Assembly (NCBI GenBank): GCA_024692385.1
Contig: JAILMS010000049.1
Span: 1 to 44,225 of the forward strand
Origin: Prevotella sp.
Lineage (GTDB): Bacteria > Bacteroidota > Bacteroidia > Bacteroidales > Bacteroidaceae
Length of the DNA stretch: 44,225 nucleotides
Reading direction: 5' to 3'
Position numbers and translations under genes: made by a program. How positions within the stretch are numbered: position 1 is the first letter of the stretch; every line of letters begins with the position of its first letter. Below, piece after piece: positions 35,191-44,225 of the stretch. The notes beneath the pieces were generated by a model that did no database searches, was not told the DNA's origin, and was given only the letters and a program-made list of their open reading frames with translations.

Positions 35191-38100
35191 TTAGAATCCC
35201 AGACGTACGGTAGCCGTAAACTGCTTAGAGATAGGTGTTGCTACACCACCAGAGTTGATGAACTCAGGATCCTGACCGTTCAGCTTCTTGTCAGCATAGA
35301 GCAGGCAGAGGTTGGTAGCAGACAGCTTGATAGAAGCAGTGTTGATAATCTTAGACTTCTGCAGCAGACCCTGAGGTAGGGTATAGGTTACTGCCAACTC
35401 CTTCAGACGAACGAAGTCACCCTTGGCAACACGCTCAGTAGAGTAGTTGTATACGTTGTAAGCAGTGCTCAGTGTGGTGCTACCGTAACGGTCGCGCTGG
35501 TTAACTGAAGCAATAGTAGGAATATTGGTCTTAGCCTCGTCGCCAGCCTGCATCCAACGGTTCTTGAACTCCTTAGGAAGTGAAGAAAGGTCGCTATAGC
35601 TTGAGCTGAATACGGGGTCGAGACGTACAACGTTACCACCAGAGTAGGTGATGAATACGTCGAGACTCAGCTTACCGAAATTCTTACCAGTAAAGGTGAA
35701 GGTGTTGCTCAGTGAACCATACCATGTAGGATCCTGAGGACCTTCGTAAACGAGGAAGTCTTCCAAGTTCTTTGTTTCCTGGATGTTTACATCACCGATG
35801 GTCTTCTCGCCCTTCTCGTTGATAACCATTGGCAGACCTTCCTCGTTGAGTCCTGCGAACTGATAGCTCCACAGAGTGCGTACGGGATAATCCTCCAAAG
35901 TAGGAATCATATAGGGGTTAGAAGAGTGCTGTCCAACGATGAGGTAGTAGGCGTTACAAGAGTTTTCCAGTGAGGTAACCTTGTTCTTAGCCAGTGAGTA
36001 GATGAAGTCGGTGCTCCACTTGAACTTTGGTGTCTGTATGTTGACAGTAGAAAGACCTACCTCAACACCATGAGAGCTCATGTCGGCCAGGTTGGCATAC
36101 TTAGAGGTCTGACCACCAGCACCCTGTGTGTAAACCAGACCAATCAGGTCGTAGTTGTTACGCCAGTAGGTATCGAAGGTGATACCGATGCGGTCGTTCA
36201 AGAAACTCAGGTCAACACCAAGGTTCCACTCGTGCTTCTTCTCGAAAGTCAGCTCTGTATTAGCCAGATAGTCGATGTAAATCTCTGACTCTGAGGCAGA
36301 AGTGAAGGGACGCCATGCGTTGCGAGTCTTATAGATAACCTCAGCGTTGTTAACCCAAGAGGGACCTGTATCAGCAGTCAGCGAGTAGCTACCACGAAGC
36401 TTGAACTGTGACAGCCACTTGACATTCTGCATGAATGGCTCGTTGGTAACATCGTATGCCAGAGATACGTTCCAAGTAGGCAACCAGCGGCTGTTCTGTA
36501 CCTTACCGAAGCGGTTGGTACCCTCATAACGGAATGTACCGTTGATAGTGTAACGCTTGTCAAAGCTATATACGAGTTGTCCGTAGTAAGCCAGTGTATT
36601 AGTAGTGGTAGAATATTCACCGAAATAGTCAGTGTTCTCCTCGTTACCCTGCTTCAGCCAGAGGTATGGAGTATAGACAATACCACCCATGTCATACATA
36701 TAGCCCCAACCTGTCCAGTTGGTGGTGGTACGCTTTACTGAAGAGTACTCAGTACCAATCATGGCGTTAAGAGTGTGCTTCTCGGCATATACATCGCGGT
36801 AGTCAGCCATGAAGCGGTAGGTGTTTGAGCGCATGTTGTCATCATACTGATACTTGATACCTCCCTTTGGCAATACAGACTCAGGCAGAGCTTTGTCGTT
36901 GCTGGGGTCAGTATAAAGCAGTGGGTTGTTGTCGCGGATGGTAGAGTTGTCATCCTGCTGGTCAACACCGGCACGATAAGCGTTGGCCTGGTTTGACTTG
37001 TCCATCACATTATGCTGACGGCGAGAGTGGCTCATACGGGTAGAAATCAGTCCATTGATAGTAACCTTCTGGATGGGTTTCCACTCCAACTCTGCACGAT
37101 ACATCAACTCGTTGACATCATACTCCATGTAGTTGTAATCCAACTCGTTGAAGATGTTGAAGCCTGTGTAGAAACGAGTATATTTCGTGTTAGGATCCAG
37201 ACAGCGGCTGGTGTTCAGCGCAAAACTGAATGGGTTGATATCGAAGTCACGGTTAACGGCACCAGTTACCACGTCGGTGGTCTGGTTCAGTGAACCAGGA
37301 GCCTCCTGGTTACGGTGGCTACCCTGGGCGGCCAGCTTGGCAGTCAGGTTCTTCAAAATATCATAAGAGATGTTACCGTTGAATGTGTAACGGTCTACCT
37401 TATTGCGGTTTACGTAATAACCGGGGTCATGCATCAGAGACATAGAGAAGTATGCCTGCATGCGATCTGTACCACCAGAGATGCTTACAGAGTGGTTCTG
37501 CTGAACATTGTTGGTGAAAAGCAGGTCGAACCAGTCTGTGTTGCGGAACTCGGCATCCTGCAGATAGCGGTTGCGAGCTGACTCAGTGTTCTCCAAACCA
37601 TAGGTTCCTGTTGCGGGATCATACTTGCGCAACTGCTGGAACATATAGCCATAGACACCGGTATTCTTAGCATTCACCAGATTCTCCAGAGACAGCCAAC
37701 CCTTGTCGGCCATTTCCTTGTAAACACCCATCATTTCCTGAGAGTTCATGATGTTATAGTCACGATAGCTGGGCTTCATGCGGGTAGAGAACTCACCCGT
37801 ATAGTTGACAGAAGCACGACCCTTGCCACCCTTCTTGGTGGTGATAACAATCACACCAGCCATAGCGCGGGCACCATAAATAGAGGTAGCACTACCGTCT
37901 TTCAGAATGGTGAATGACTCGATATCGTCAGAGTTGAGTCCGGCTACGGCACTGGAAATCAGTGTCTTGGCATCACCTGATGCCAACTCGTCGGCACTAA
38001 CATCTACGTTATCCTCGTAGATCACACCGTCAATCACCCAAAGAGGCTTTGAGTTACCGTAAATGGACGTAGCACCACGAACGCGAATCTTGGGCGCAGC

Positions 38101-38565
38101 ACCAAATGAACCACTTACGTTTGTTACCTGAACACCTGCTACACGACCTTCCAGTGAGCGGCTAACGTCAGCCATACCTGCCAACTTAGCCTTGTCGGCA
38201 TCAACTTTTGATGAAGCACCAGTGAAGAGACGCTTGTCTTGCTTCATCATACCAACGGCTACGACTTCTTGCAACTGAGTGGCGTCGGCTTGAAGAGTAA
38301 CCTTCATGCCATTCTTGGCCTTTACAGTTTGCGAAACCATACCGACATAGCTTATCACAAGCTTCTTGCCCTCCTGCACGTTAATGCTGAAGTTACCATC
38401 AAGGTCGGTCTTTGTTCCCAGTTTTGAGCCTTGAATCATAACGGTAGCGCCGATACACGGCTCACCGTTATCCTCAAAGACAGTACCTGTAATCTTCTGC
38501 TGGGCAAACGCCATGCTCAGACTCATGAAGAGACAGGTGAGAAACATTGTCAGTCTTTTCTTCAT
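35191..38565 (-). CDS. SusC/RagA family TonB-linked outer-membrane protein
   Basis: CarboxypepD_reg-like N-term (ITGTVFEDNGEPCIGATVMIQGSKLGTKTDLDGNFSI), plug, barrel, terminal GF. Confidence 0.95.
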   Translation of the reverse strand: MKKRLTMFLTCLFMSLSMAFAQQKITGTVFEDNGEPCIGATVMIQGSKLGTKTDLDGNFSINVQEGKKLVISYVGMVSQTVKAKNGMKVTLQADATQLQEVVAVGMMKQDKRLFTGASSKVDADKAKLAGMADVSRSLEGRVAGVQVTNVSGSFGAAPKIRVRGATSIYGNSKPLWVIDGVIYEDNVDVSADELASGDAKTLISSAVAGLNSDDIESFTILKDGSATSIYGARAMAGVIVITTKKGGKGRASVNYTGEFSTRMKPSYRDYNIMNSQEMMGVYKEMADKGWLSLENLVNAKNTGVYGYMFQQLRKYDPATGTYGLENTESARNRYLQDAEFRNTDWFDLLFTNNVQQNHSVSISGGTDRMQAYFSMSLMHDPGYYVNRNKVDRYTFNGNISYDILKNLTAKLAAQGSHRNQEAPGSLNQTTDVVTGAVNRDFDINPFSFALNTSRCLDPNTKYTRFYTGFNIFNELDYNYMEYDVNELMYRAELEWKPIQKVTINGLISTRMSHSRRQHNVMDKSNQANAYRAGVDQQDDNSTIRDNNPLLYTDPSNDKALPESVLPKGGIKYQYDDNMRSNTYRFMADYRDVYAEKHTLNAMIGTEYSSVKRTTTNWTGWGYMYDMGGIVYTPYLWLKQGNEENTDYFGEYSTTTNTLAYYGQLVYSFDKRYTINGTFRYEGTNRFGKVQNSRWLPTWNVSLAYDVTNEPFMQNVKWLSQFKLRGSYSLTADTGPSWVNNAEVIYKTRNAWRPFTSASESEIYIDYLANTELTFEKKHEWNLGVDLSFLNDRIGITFDTYWRNNYDLIGLVYTQGAGGQTSKYANLADMSSHGVEVGLSTVNIQTPKFKWSTDFIYSLAKNKVTSLENSCNAYYLIVGQHSSNPYMIPTLEDYPVRTLWSYQFAGLNEEGLPMVINEKGEKTIGDVNIQETKNLEDFLVYEGPQDPTWYGSLSNTFTFTGKNFGKLSLDVFITYSGGNVVRLDPVFSSSYSDLSSLPKEFKNRWMQAGDEAKTNIPTIASVNQRDRYGSTTLSTAYNVYNYSTERVAKGDFVRLKELAVTYTLPQGLLQKSKIINTASIKLSATNLCLLYADKKLNGQDPEFINSGGVATPISKQFTATVRLGF

Positions 38566-38673
38566 AAATTCTTTATTCTCTTGTTATTTTTAAATGGTTA
38601 TTTCATTTTTGTGATGGCTGCCTTTCTCAGTTAAGGATCGGGCTGTTTGCCAATTACCAAGTTGCTTTATATT

Positions 38674-38693
38674 ATAATGTACGGGTACATTAT
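38674..38693. promoter_or_regulatory. Perfect dyad in leader of leftward susC
   Basis: ATAATGTAC-GG-GTACATTAT. Confidence 0.6.
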
Positions 38694-38755
38694 TTTATTT
38701 CTCCCTTGTGTGTTGTGGTGTTCTAAAAACACCGGGGGATAATATTTGCAAGGTG

Positions 38756-38787
38756 CAAAGGTAATACTTTTGCGTTATTTTAGCAAA
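38756..38787 (-). promoter_or_regulatory. Promoter of leftward SusCD operon
   Basis: Minus strand TTTG (38787-38784)-N20-TACCTTTG (38763-38756). Confidence 0.75.
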
Positions 38788-38877
38788 TATTATTTTAAAA
38801 AATATGCATTTTGGCCTCATTTTTTAACTGATTGCCTGTTTTTTGTTCCATATTGTTGTAAATTGTGAGTTTGAACT

Positions 38878-38940
38878 GGTCAATTTGTAACAATTGAACT
38901 TCTTACGGAGGTTGTAAGACTGTATAAATATCGTATACAG
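38878..38940. promoter_or_regulatory. Cluster of three adjacent inverted repeats between divergent susC genes
   Basis: GGTCAATT-N6-AATTGAAC (38878-38899, one mismatch), TCTTAC-N7-GTAAGA (38901-38919), CTGTATA-N7-TATACAG (38920-38940). Confidence 0.55.
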
Positions 38941-39035
38941 ATGTCAGTTTGATAGTAAAAACTTGGCTTTTGTTTACTTTTATTATGAAAAATGTCAATA
39001 TTTAATGCAAAAAGATGCATTTTTTTACAATTTTG

Positions 39036-39067
39036 TTTGGCTTTAACAAATTTAAGTGGTATCTTTG
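39036..39067 (+). promoter_or_regulatory. Promoter of rightward SusCD operon
   Basis: TTTG (39036-39039)-N20-TATCTTTG (39060-39067). Confidence 0.75.
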
Positions 39068-39150
39068 CAGCCGAATTTTTAAAAAAAGTAAATAGTTCAA
39101 TTTAAAACGCGTAACAAAAATCACTAATTAATTATATTTTTAGAGTGCTT

Positions 39151-42100
39151 ATGAAAAATAGATTAACAATGTTGTTGACGATGTTGCTCCTCGTTGTTGG
39201 GGCTGCATTCTCACAATCGAAAGTTAATGGTACCGTAACCTCACAGGAAGACGGACAGCCCGTAGTCGGTGCTACTGTTCTTGTTGTAGGAACACAGACT
39301 GGTACTGTTACTGATGCAGACGGTAAGTTTGCGCTGACGGTTCCCGCCGGCAAGTCAACTCTGCGAATCACTTATGTAGGTATGGAACCCATCGAGGTTA
39401 GCGCACGCCAGAACATGAAGATTGTGCTGACCAGCGATAGCAAGGCCCTTGACGAGGTAATCGTTGTGGCTTTCGGTACCGCAAAGAAATCGGCATTTAC
39501 CGGTTCTGCCAAGGTAGTGGGTGCTGCTGAGCTGTCACAGTCTCAGGTTACCAGTGTTACTAATGCACTGGCTGGTGCTGTTCCTGGTGTTCAGCTGTCA
39601 TCTGCAAGTGGTGCTCCTGGTGAGACCTCTACCATCCGTATTCGTGGCTTCGGTTCACTGAATGCTGGTAAGGACCCATTGATTATTGTTGACGGCGCTC
39701 CTTATAGCGGTGACCTCGGCAACCTCAACCCCAACGACGTGGAGTCAATGACCGTCCTGAAGGACGCTGCCTCTAACGCCCTGTATGGTGCTCGTGGTGC
39801 TAACGGTGTCATCATGATCACTACTAAGAAAGCTAAGTACGGTGAGGCTAAGGTAACTCTCGATGCCAAGTATGGTTGGAACACCCGTGCCCTCCAGCAC
39901 TATAAGACTATTGACAGCCCTGAGAAGTACTACGAGTTGCAGTATGGTGCAGTTCGTGACTACTATCTTAACCAGGGCATGAGCGAGGTTGATGCTTGGC
40001 AGAAGGCCAACGATAACCTGTTCGGTCCTGCTGCACAGGGCGGTCTGGGATACAACATCTGGACATATCCTGAGGGACAGTACCTGATTGGCCAGGATGG
40101 TAAGCTGAACCCCAACGCTACGCTGGGTCGTGTAATCGAGTATAAAGGTAATAAATATACAATCACTCCTGATGACTGGGAGGATGTAGGTACTCGCACT
40201 GGTATTCGTCAGGAGTACAACCTTTCTGTTAGCGCTTCAAGCGAGAAGACAAACTTCTATGCTTCATTAGGTTATCTGAATAACCAGGGTATTACTGAGA
40301 ACTCTGACTTCAAGCGTTTCACTGGTCGTCTGCGTGCAGACTATCAGGCTAAGAAGTGGCTGAAGATTGGTGGAAACATGTCATACACCCGCTTCGATGG
40401 CAATTCACTGGGTAACAACGGTAGCAGCACCTCTACAGGTAACATCTGGGCTTTCACCAGCCAGATTGCTCCTATCTATCCTATCTGGGTGCGTGACGGA
40501 GAGGGTAACATCAAGGTTGACCAGTTCGGTAACCAGATTATGGACTATGGTACTGGTGCTACCTCTATTTATGACGATCCCGGTTTGACACGTCCTTTCA
40601 TCGGTGATGCTAACCCTGTACAGGATGTTCGTTTAAATACACGTAATAACGAGGGTAACGCCCTTACTGCTAACGGTTTTGCTGATATTACCCTGATGCC
40701 TGGCTTGGTATTCACTGCCAACGCTACTGCAAACCTCGACGAGACTCGTATCACTTATGTATATAACCCGTACTACGGACAGTTCGATACGACTGGTGGT
40801 ACAGTAAGTAAGTATCACACTCGTTCTTACGACTACAATGCTCAGCAGATTCTGAACTACACCACGACATTGGCTGATGTTCACAACCTGAACGTCATGT
40901 TAGGTCATGAGTACTTCGATCGTACCTATGCTCTGCTGTATGCAAGCAAGTCAAAGATGTTCTCTCAGGAGAATAAGGAGTTGGGTGGTGCTGTTGTTGA
41001 CGGTCAGAGCGCTGACTCTTACAAGGAGCGCTACAACAACGAAGGTTGGTTTGCTCGTCTGCAGTACGACTACGATACTCGTTACTTCCTGTCTGCTTCA
41101 CTTCGTCGTGATGCTTCTTCACGCTTCCATCCCGATCACCGTTGGGGTACGTTCTGGTCACTGGGCGGTGCCTGGTTGATGAACAAGGAGAAGTGGTTCA
41201 AGTCTTCATGGGTTGACGAGCTGAAGCTGAAGGCTTCTATCGGTTCACAGGGTAATGATAATATCTACCTGGATGATCAGCTGAACTCTTACCTGTACTC
41301 TGATACTTATGGTATTAGCAACTCTTCTGGTAACATGGGTACCGCCTTCAAAGAGAAGGGTTCTCAGGGTATTACTTGGGAGACTACTACCAACTTCAAC
41401 ATGGGCTTGGAGTTCACACTGTTCAAGAAGCTGACCGGTTCGTTGGAGTACTACTATCGTAAGACCACCGACATGCTGTTCCAGTTCTCTGTAGCTCCTT
41501 CACTGGGTTACTCACGCTACTTCGACAACGTAGGTGATATGTACAACACTGGTATCGAGCTCGACTTGAACTACAACATCCTGAATACCAAGAACGTAAA
41601 CTGGAACCTGCACCTGAACTTCGCTACACTGAAGAACCGCATCACCAAGCTGGCTGATGACAAGAAGGTTTCTACAGTTTATGGTACCGACGGTACTGCT
41701 TACAAGGGTTACAAGGATCCTGACTATAGCTTCTATATCACCGAAGACCAGTCAATCTACACATGGTACATGAAGGACTATGCTGGTGTTGACCCTGCAG
41801 ACGGACAGTCTATGTGGTATAAGAATGTATTCGACGCAGAGGGTAACTGGACAGGTCGTGAGACTACCAAGAAGTATGCTGACGCTGACTACTATGTAAT
41901 CGGTGAGAGCACTGTTCCTCCTGTATATGGTGGTTTCGGTACCTCTATCGAGGCTTATGGTTTCGACTTCTCTATCAACTGTTCTTATCAGTTGGGTGGC
42001 AAGCAGTATGATGGTACCTATGCAACCTTCATGTCTTCACCAAACTCTAACCACGCAGGTTATCAGATTCATGAGGATATCCTCGATGCATGGACACCGG

Positions 42101-42408
42101 CTAATGCCTCTTCTGATATCCCCCGCTTCATGTTCAATGATCTCTACTCTTCATCAGCTTCTTCACGTTTCTTGACCAATGCAAGCTATCTGAACATTGA
42201 GAACATTAACTTTGGTTACACCTTCCCCGCCAAGTTGACTCGTAAGGCTATGATTGAGAAGCTGCGCCTGTATCTCACTTGTGAGAATGTCGCTTACTTC
42301 TCAAAGCGTAAGGGCTTCGACCCACGTCAGTCGTATGTTAACACGACTAATGCTACCCGCTACTCTCCTATGAGATCATTCTCAATTGGTGCTACGGTTA
42401 CATTCTAA
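39151..42408 (+). CDS. SusC/RagA family TonB-linked outer-membrane protein
   Basis: MKNRLTMLLTMLLLVVGAAFSQSKVNGTVTSQEDGQPVVGATVLVVG; start moved from GTG 39145 to ATG 39151. Confidence 0.95.
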   Translation: MKNRLTMLLTMLLLVVGAAFSQSKVNGTVTSQEDGQPVVGATVLVVGTQTGTVTDADGKFALTVPAGKSTLRITYVGMEPIEVSARQNMKIVLTSDSKALDEVIVVAFGTAKKSAFTGSAKVVGAAELSQSQVTSVTNALAGAVPGVQLSSASGAPGETSTIRIRGFGSLNAGKDPLIIVDGAPYSGDLGNLNPNDVESMTVLKDAASNALYGARGANGVIMITTKKAKYGEAKVTLDAKYGWNTRALQHYKTIDSPEKYYELQYGAVRDYYLNQGMSEVDAWQKANDNLFGPAAQGGLGYNIWTYPEGQYLIGQDGKLNPNATLGRVIEYKGNKYTITPDDWEDVGTRTGIRQEYNLSVSASSEKTNFYASLGYLNNQGITENSDFKRFTGRLRADYQAKKWLKIGGNMSYTRFDGNSLGNNGSSTSTGNIWAFTSQIAPIYPIWVRDGEGNIKVDQFGNQIMDYGTGATSIYDDPGLTRPFIGDANPVQDVRLNTRNNEGNALTANGFADITLMPGLVFTANATANLDETRITYVYNPYYGQFDTTGGTVSKYHTRSYDYNAQQILNYTTTLADVHNLNVMLGHEYFDRTYALLYASKSKMFSQENKELGGAVVDGQSADSYKERYNNEGWFARLQYDYDTRYFLSASLRRDASSRFHPDHRWGTFWSLGGAWLMNKEKWFKSSWVDELKLKASIGSQGNDNIYLDDQLNSYLYSDTYGISNSSGNMGTAFKEKGSQGITWETTTNFNMGLEFTLFKKLTGSLEYYYRKTTDMLFQFSVAPSLGYSRYFDNVGDMYNTGIELDLNYNILNTKNVNWNLHLNFATLKNRITKLADDKKVSTVYGTDGTAYKGYKDPDYSFYITEDQSIYTWYMKDYAGVDPADGQSMWYKNVFDAEGNWTGRETTKKYADADYYVIGESTVPPVYGGFGTSIEAYGFDFSINCSYQLGGKQYDGTYATFMSSPNSNHAGYQIHEDILDAWTPANASSDIPRFMFNDLYSSSASSRFLTNASYLNIENINFGYTFPAKLTRKAMIEKLRLYLTCENVAYFSKRKGFDPRQSYVNTTNATRYSPMRSFSIGATVTF

Positions 42409-42430
42409 ACGAAAGAAAAATAGAAAAGAT

Positions 42431-44071
42431 ATGAAAAAGATTAATAAAGTATATTCAGCGCTGGCCCTGACTGCTGCTTTTGCTTTGACAGGATGTATCG
42501 AGGAGACCTTCCCCGAGAGTTCTACGGCTACTGCAGATATGGTCTCTAAGTCTGCCAGTGCATTGGAAGGTGCTATCAATGGTATCTCTTCACAGATGAC
42601 AAAGGGCTATCTGGTCTATGGTGAGCAGGTGAACGAGATTGATATGGCTCTGCCTTCTACCATGATTATCCAGTCAGAGCTGTTAGGCGATATGTATCCT
42701 GGTATCTCTGATAACGTAGGTTACGACTGGTATCGCCGTTACAATACTGTTCAGAACATCGACTCAAACACGGACTACTCATACGTTCCCTGGTTTACGT
42801 TGTATAAGTTCATCAAGTCTGCTAACGACGTAATCGGTGTTGTTGACATTGAGACTGCAGCTCCCGCTCAGAAGGCTTATGCTGGTATGGCTTACGCTTG
42901 CCGCGCTTATGAGTACTATCTGCTGACTGCTTTCTACGAGCCTGTTGAGAATATCTATACCGACGTTTCAGCTGTAAAGGGCCTCACTGTACCTTTCGTA
43001 CTGGAGTCTACCACTGCTGAGCAGGCTAAGAACAATCCTCGTGTTCCACACGATGAGATGATTGCCTTCATCCTCTCTGACCTTGACAAGGCTGAGAAGT
43101 GTCTCGCTGACTATGAGAGCGACAACCGTCTGGCTCCAAACTTGGCTGTTGTATATGGTCTGAAGGCTAAGGTTTATCTGCTGAATGAGGACTATGCTAA
43201 CGCTGCTAAGTATGCTGGTATGGCTATCGAGACTGCTACTACCGATATGAAGGCTAAGCCTATGACTGCTGCCGAGCTGGTAGATGAGAAGTCTGCATTC
43301 TCTAAGGCTACTTCTGGCTGGTTGTGGTATATCCACTACGATGCTGAGAACATGGGTAACCTGTGTAACTTCGTAGGTTGGATGTCTTGCGAGGCCGACT
43401 GGGGTTATGCTTCTCTGACACAGCCTGCTATCGATAAGTCACTCTACGACCACATGTCTGATACTGACTATCGTAAGGGTTGGTTCCTGAATCCTAAGAA
43501 GCTTGACTATGCTGAATACAAGACCAGCCGCGACAAGGCGTGGATTGATGCCGCTCCTGATTATGCTGCTATCAAGTTCCGTTGTATCGATGGTGACTAC
43601 AAGACCTATAGCATCGGTGGTGCTTCAGACGTTCCTGTAATGCGTATTGAGGAGCTCTACCTGATCGAGGCTGAGGCCGTTGGTGCTTCTCAGGGTGTTG
43701 CAGCTGGTGTTGCTAAGCTGAACAGCTTCATGAAGAACTATCGCGATAAGAGCTACAACTACACAGGTTCAGACCTGCGCGCCTTCCAGCTGGAGGTTCT
43801 CACCCAGATGCGTATTGAAGGCTGGGGTGAGGGATGGGCATTCCCATCAGCTAAGCGCCTGAAGCCAGATGTAATTCAGAACTATGAGGGTACTAACGCT
43901 CCTACAGACGACTTCAAGATCAACTGTAAGGGTATTAAGCCTACTTGGACGCTGGTTATTCCTCAGGATGAGGTACAGTCAAACGTTGCTCTTCAGGGTA
44001 AGAACAATCCTAACCCCACTCAGTCTGTTGTAGGTCCTACTCCTATTGGCACCTTCGCTACAGCTAAATAA
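42431..44071 (+). CDS. RagB/SusD family lipoprotein
   Basis: Start moved to ATG 42431 (MKKINKVYSALALTAAFALTGCIEE signal/lipobox); AYACRAYEYYLLTAFYEP; MRIEGWGEGWAFPSAKRL. Confidence 0.92.
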   Translation: MKKINKVYSALALTAAFALTGCIEETFPESSTATADMVSKSASALEGAINGISSQMTKGYLVYGEQVNEIDMALPSTMIIQSELLGDMYPGISDNVGYDWYRRYNTVQNIDSNTDYSYVPWFTLYKFIKSANDVIGVVDIETAAPAQKAYAGMAYACRAYEYYLLTAFYEPVENIYTDVSAVKGLTVPFVLESTTAEQAKNNPRVPHDEMIAFILSDLDKAEKCLADYESDNRLAPNLAVVYGLKAKVYLLNEDYANAAKYAGMAIETATTDMKAKPMTAAELVDEKSAFSKATSGWLWYIHYDAENMGNLCNFVGWMSCEADWGYASLTQPAIDKSLYDHMSDTDYRKGWFLNPKKLDYAEYKTSRDKAWIDAAPDYAAIKFRCIDGDYKTYSIGGASDVPVMRIEELYLIEAEAVGASQGVAAGVAKLNSFMKNYRDKSYNYTGSDLRAFQLEVLTQMRIEGWGEGWAFPSAKRLKPDVIQNYEGTNAPTDDFKINCKGIKPTWTLVIPQDEVQSNVALQGKNNPNPTQSVVGPTPIGTFATAK

Positions 44072-44109
44072 GAGATGCATGGTTAAATAACTGATTAAAG
44101 AAAGAAAAT

Positions 44110-44225
44110 ATGAAGAATATATTTAAATATGCCTATTCGCTTCTGGCAGGTGTAGTAGCTCTTACTGCTGTATCCTGCTCAGACAAGTACGAATACGACG
44201 GACGTGGCGCATGGGATGCTGCTGA
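44110..44225 (+). CDS. Lipoprotein, third gene of the rightward SusCD operon (truncated by window edge)
   Basis: MKNIFKYAYSLLAGVVALTAVSCSDKYEYDGRGAWDAA, open to the right edge. Confidence 0.8.
   Translation, partial: MKNIFKYAYSLLAGVVALTAVSCSDKYEYDGRGAWDAA

Noticed and set aside
42386-42430. N-terminal extension of the rightward SusD (MVLRLHSKRKKNRKD)
   Set aside because: Overlaps the SusC 3' end and would bury the lipoprotein signal peptide that starts at 42431

Overview
The window is a Bacteroidota chromosomal segment, probably Prevotella-like judging by codon style, TTTG-N19-21-TAnnTTTG promoters, SusC/SusD pairs and short GQRV/NGKK C-terminal tails. From left to right it holds: the 3' end of a secreted-protein gene; an initiator tRNA-fMet (-); a TetR regulator and fabG; an uncharacterised membrane-protein pair, one member with an L7/L12-CTD-like domain; an RluA-family pseudouridine synthase; tamB and a TamA-like lipoprotein (TamL); uxuA; a DAG-kinase-like gene; a glycogen cluster (debranching enzyme, GT4, GH57); a 2-hydroxyacid dehydrogenase; a small Cys/His-rich protein, TonB receptor and two lipoproteins (candidate metal-uptake locus); tRNA-Lys (-) beside a truncated, inverted-repeat-rich tRNA-derived remnant; tdk and rsmI; a coiled-coil lipoprotein; an M6 metalloprotease (-); a leftward SusC/SusD/zinc-metallopeptidase/DUF4302/large secreted protein operon; and a divergent rightward SusC/SusD operon running off the right edge. 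No phage, CRISPR or transposase was seen. The most interesting signals are mainly regulatory: (1) a 21-bp repeat array carrying two perfect GTATCAG-N-CTGATAC dyads 42 bp apart, just upstream of the M6 protease promoter; (2) matched ATGCAT/T-tract motifs at both divergent susC promoters, plus a row of dyads between them; (3) an identical 13-nt GC-rich start region shared by the two tRNA promoters; (4) several promoters placed so that the mRNAs should be leaderless; (5) the putative metal locus; (6) the L7/L12-like membrane protein. All homology calls are by eye; no searches were run.
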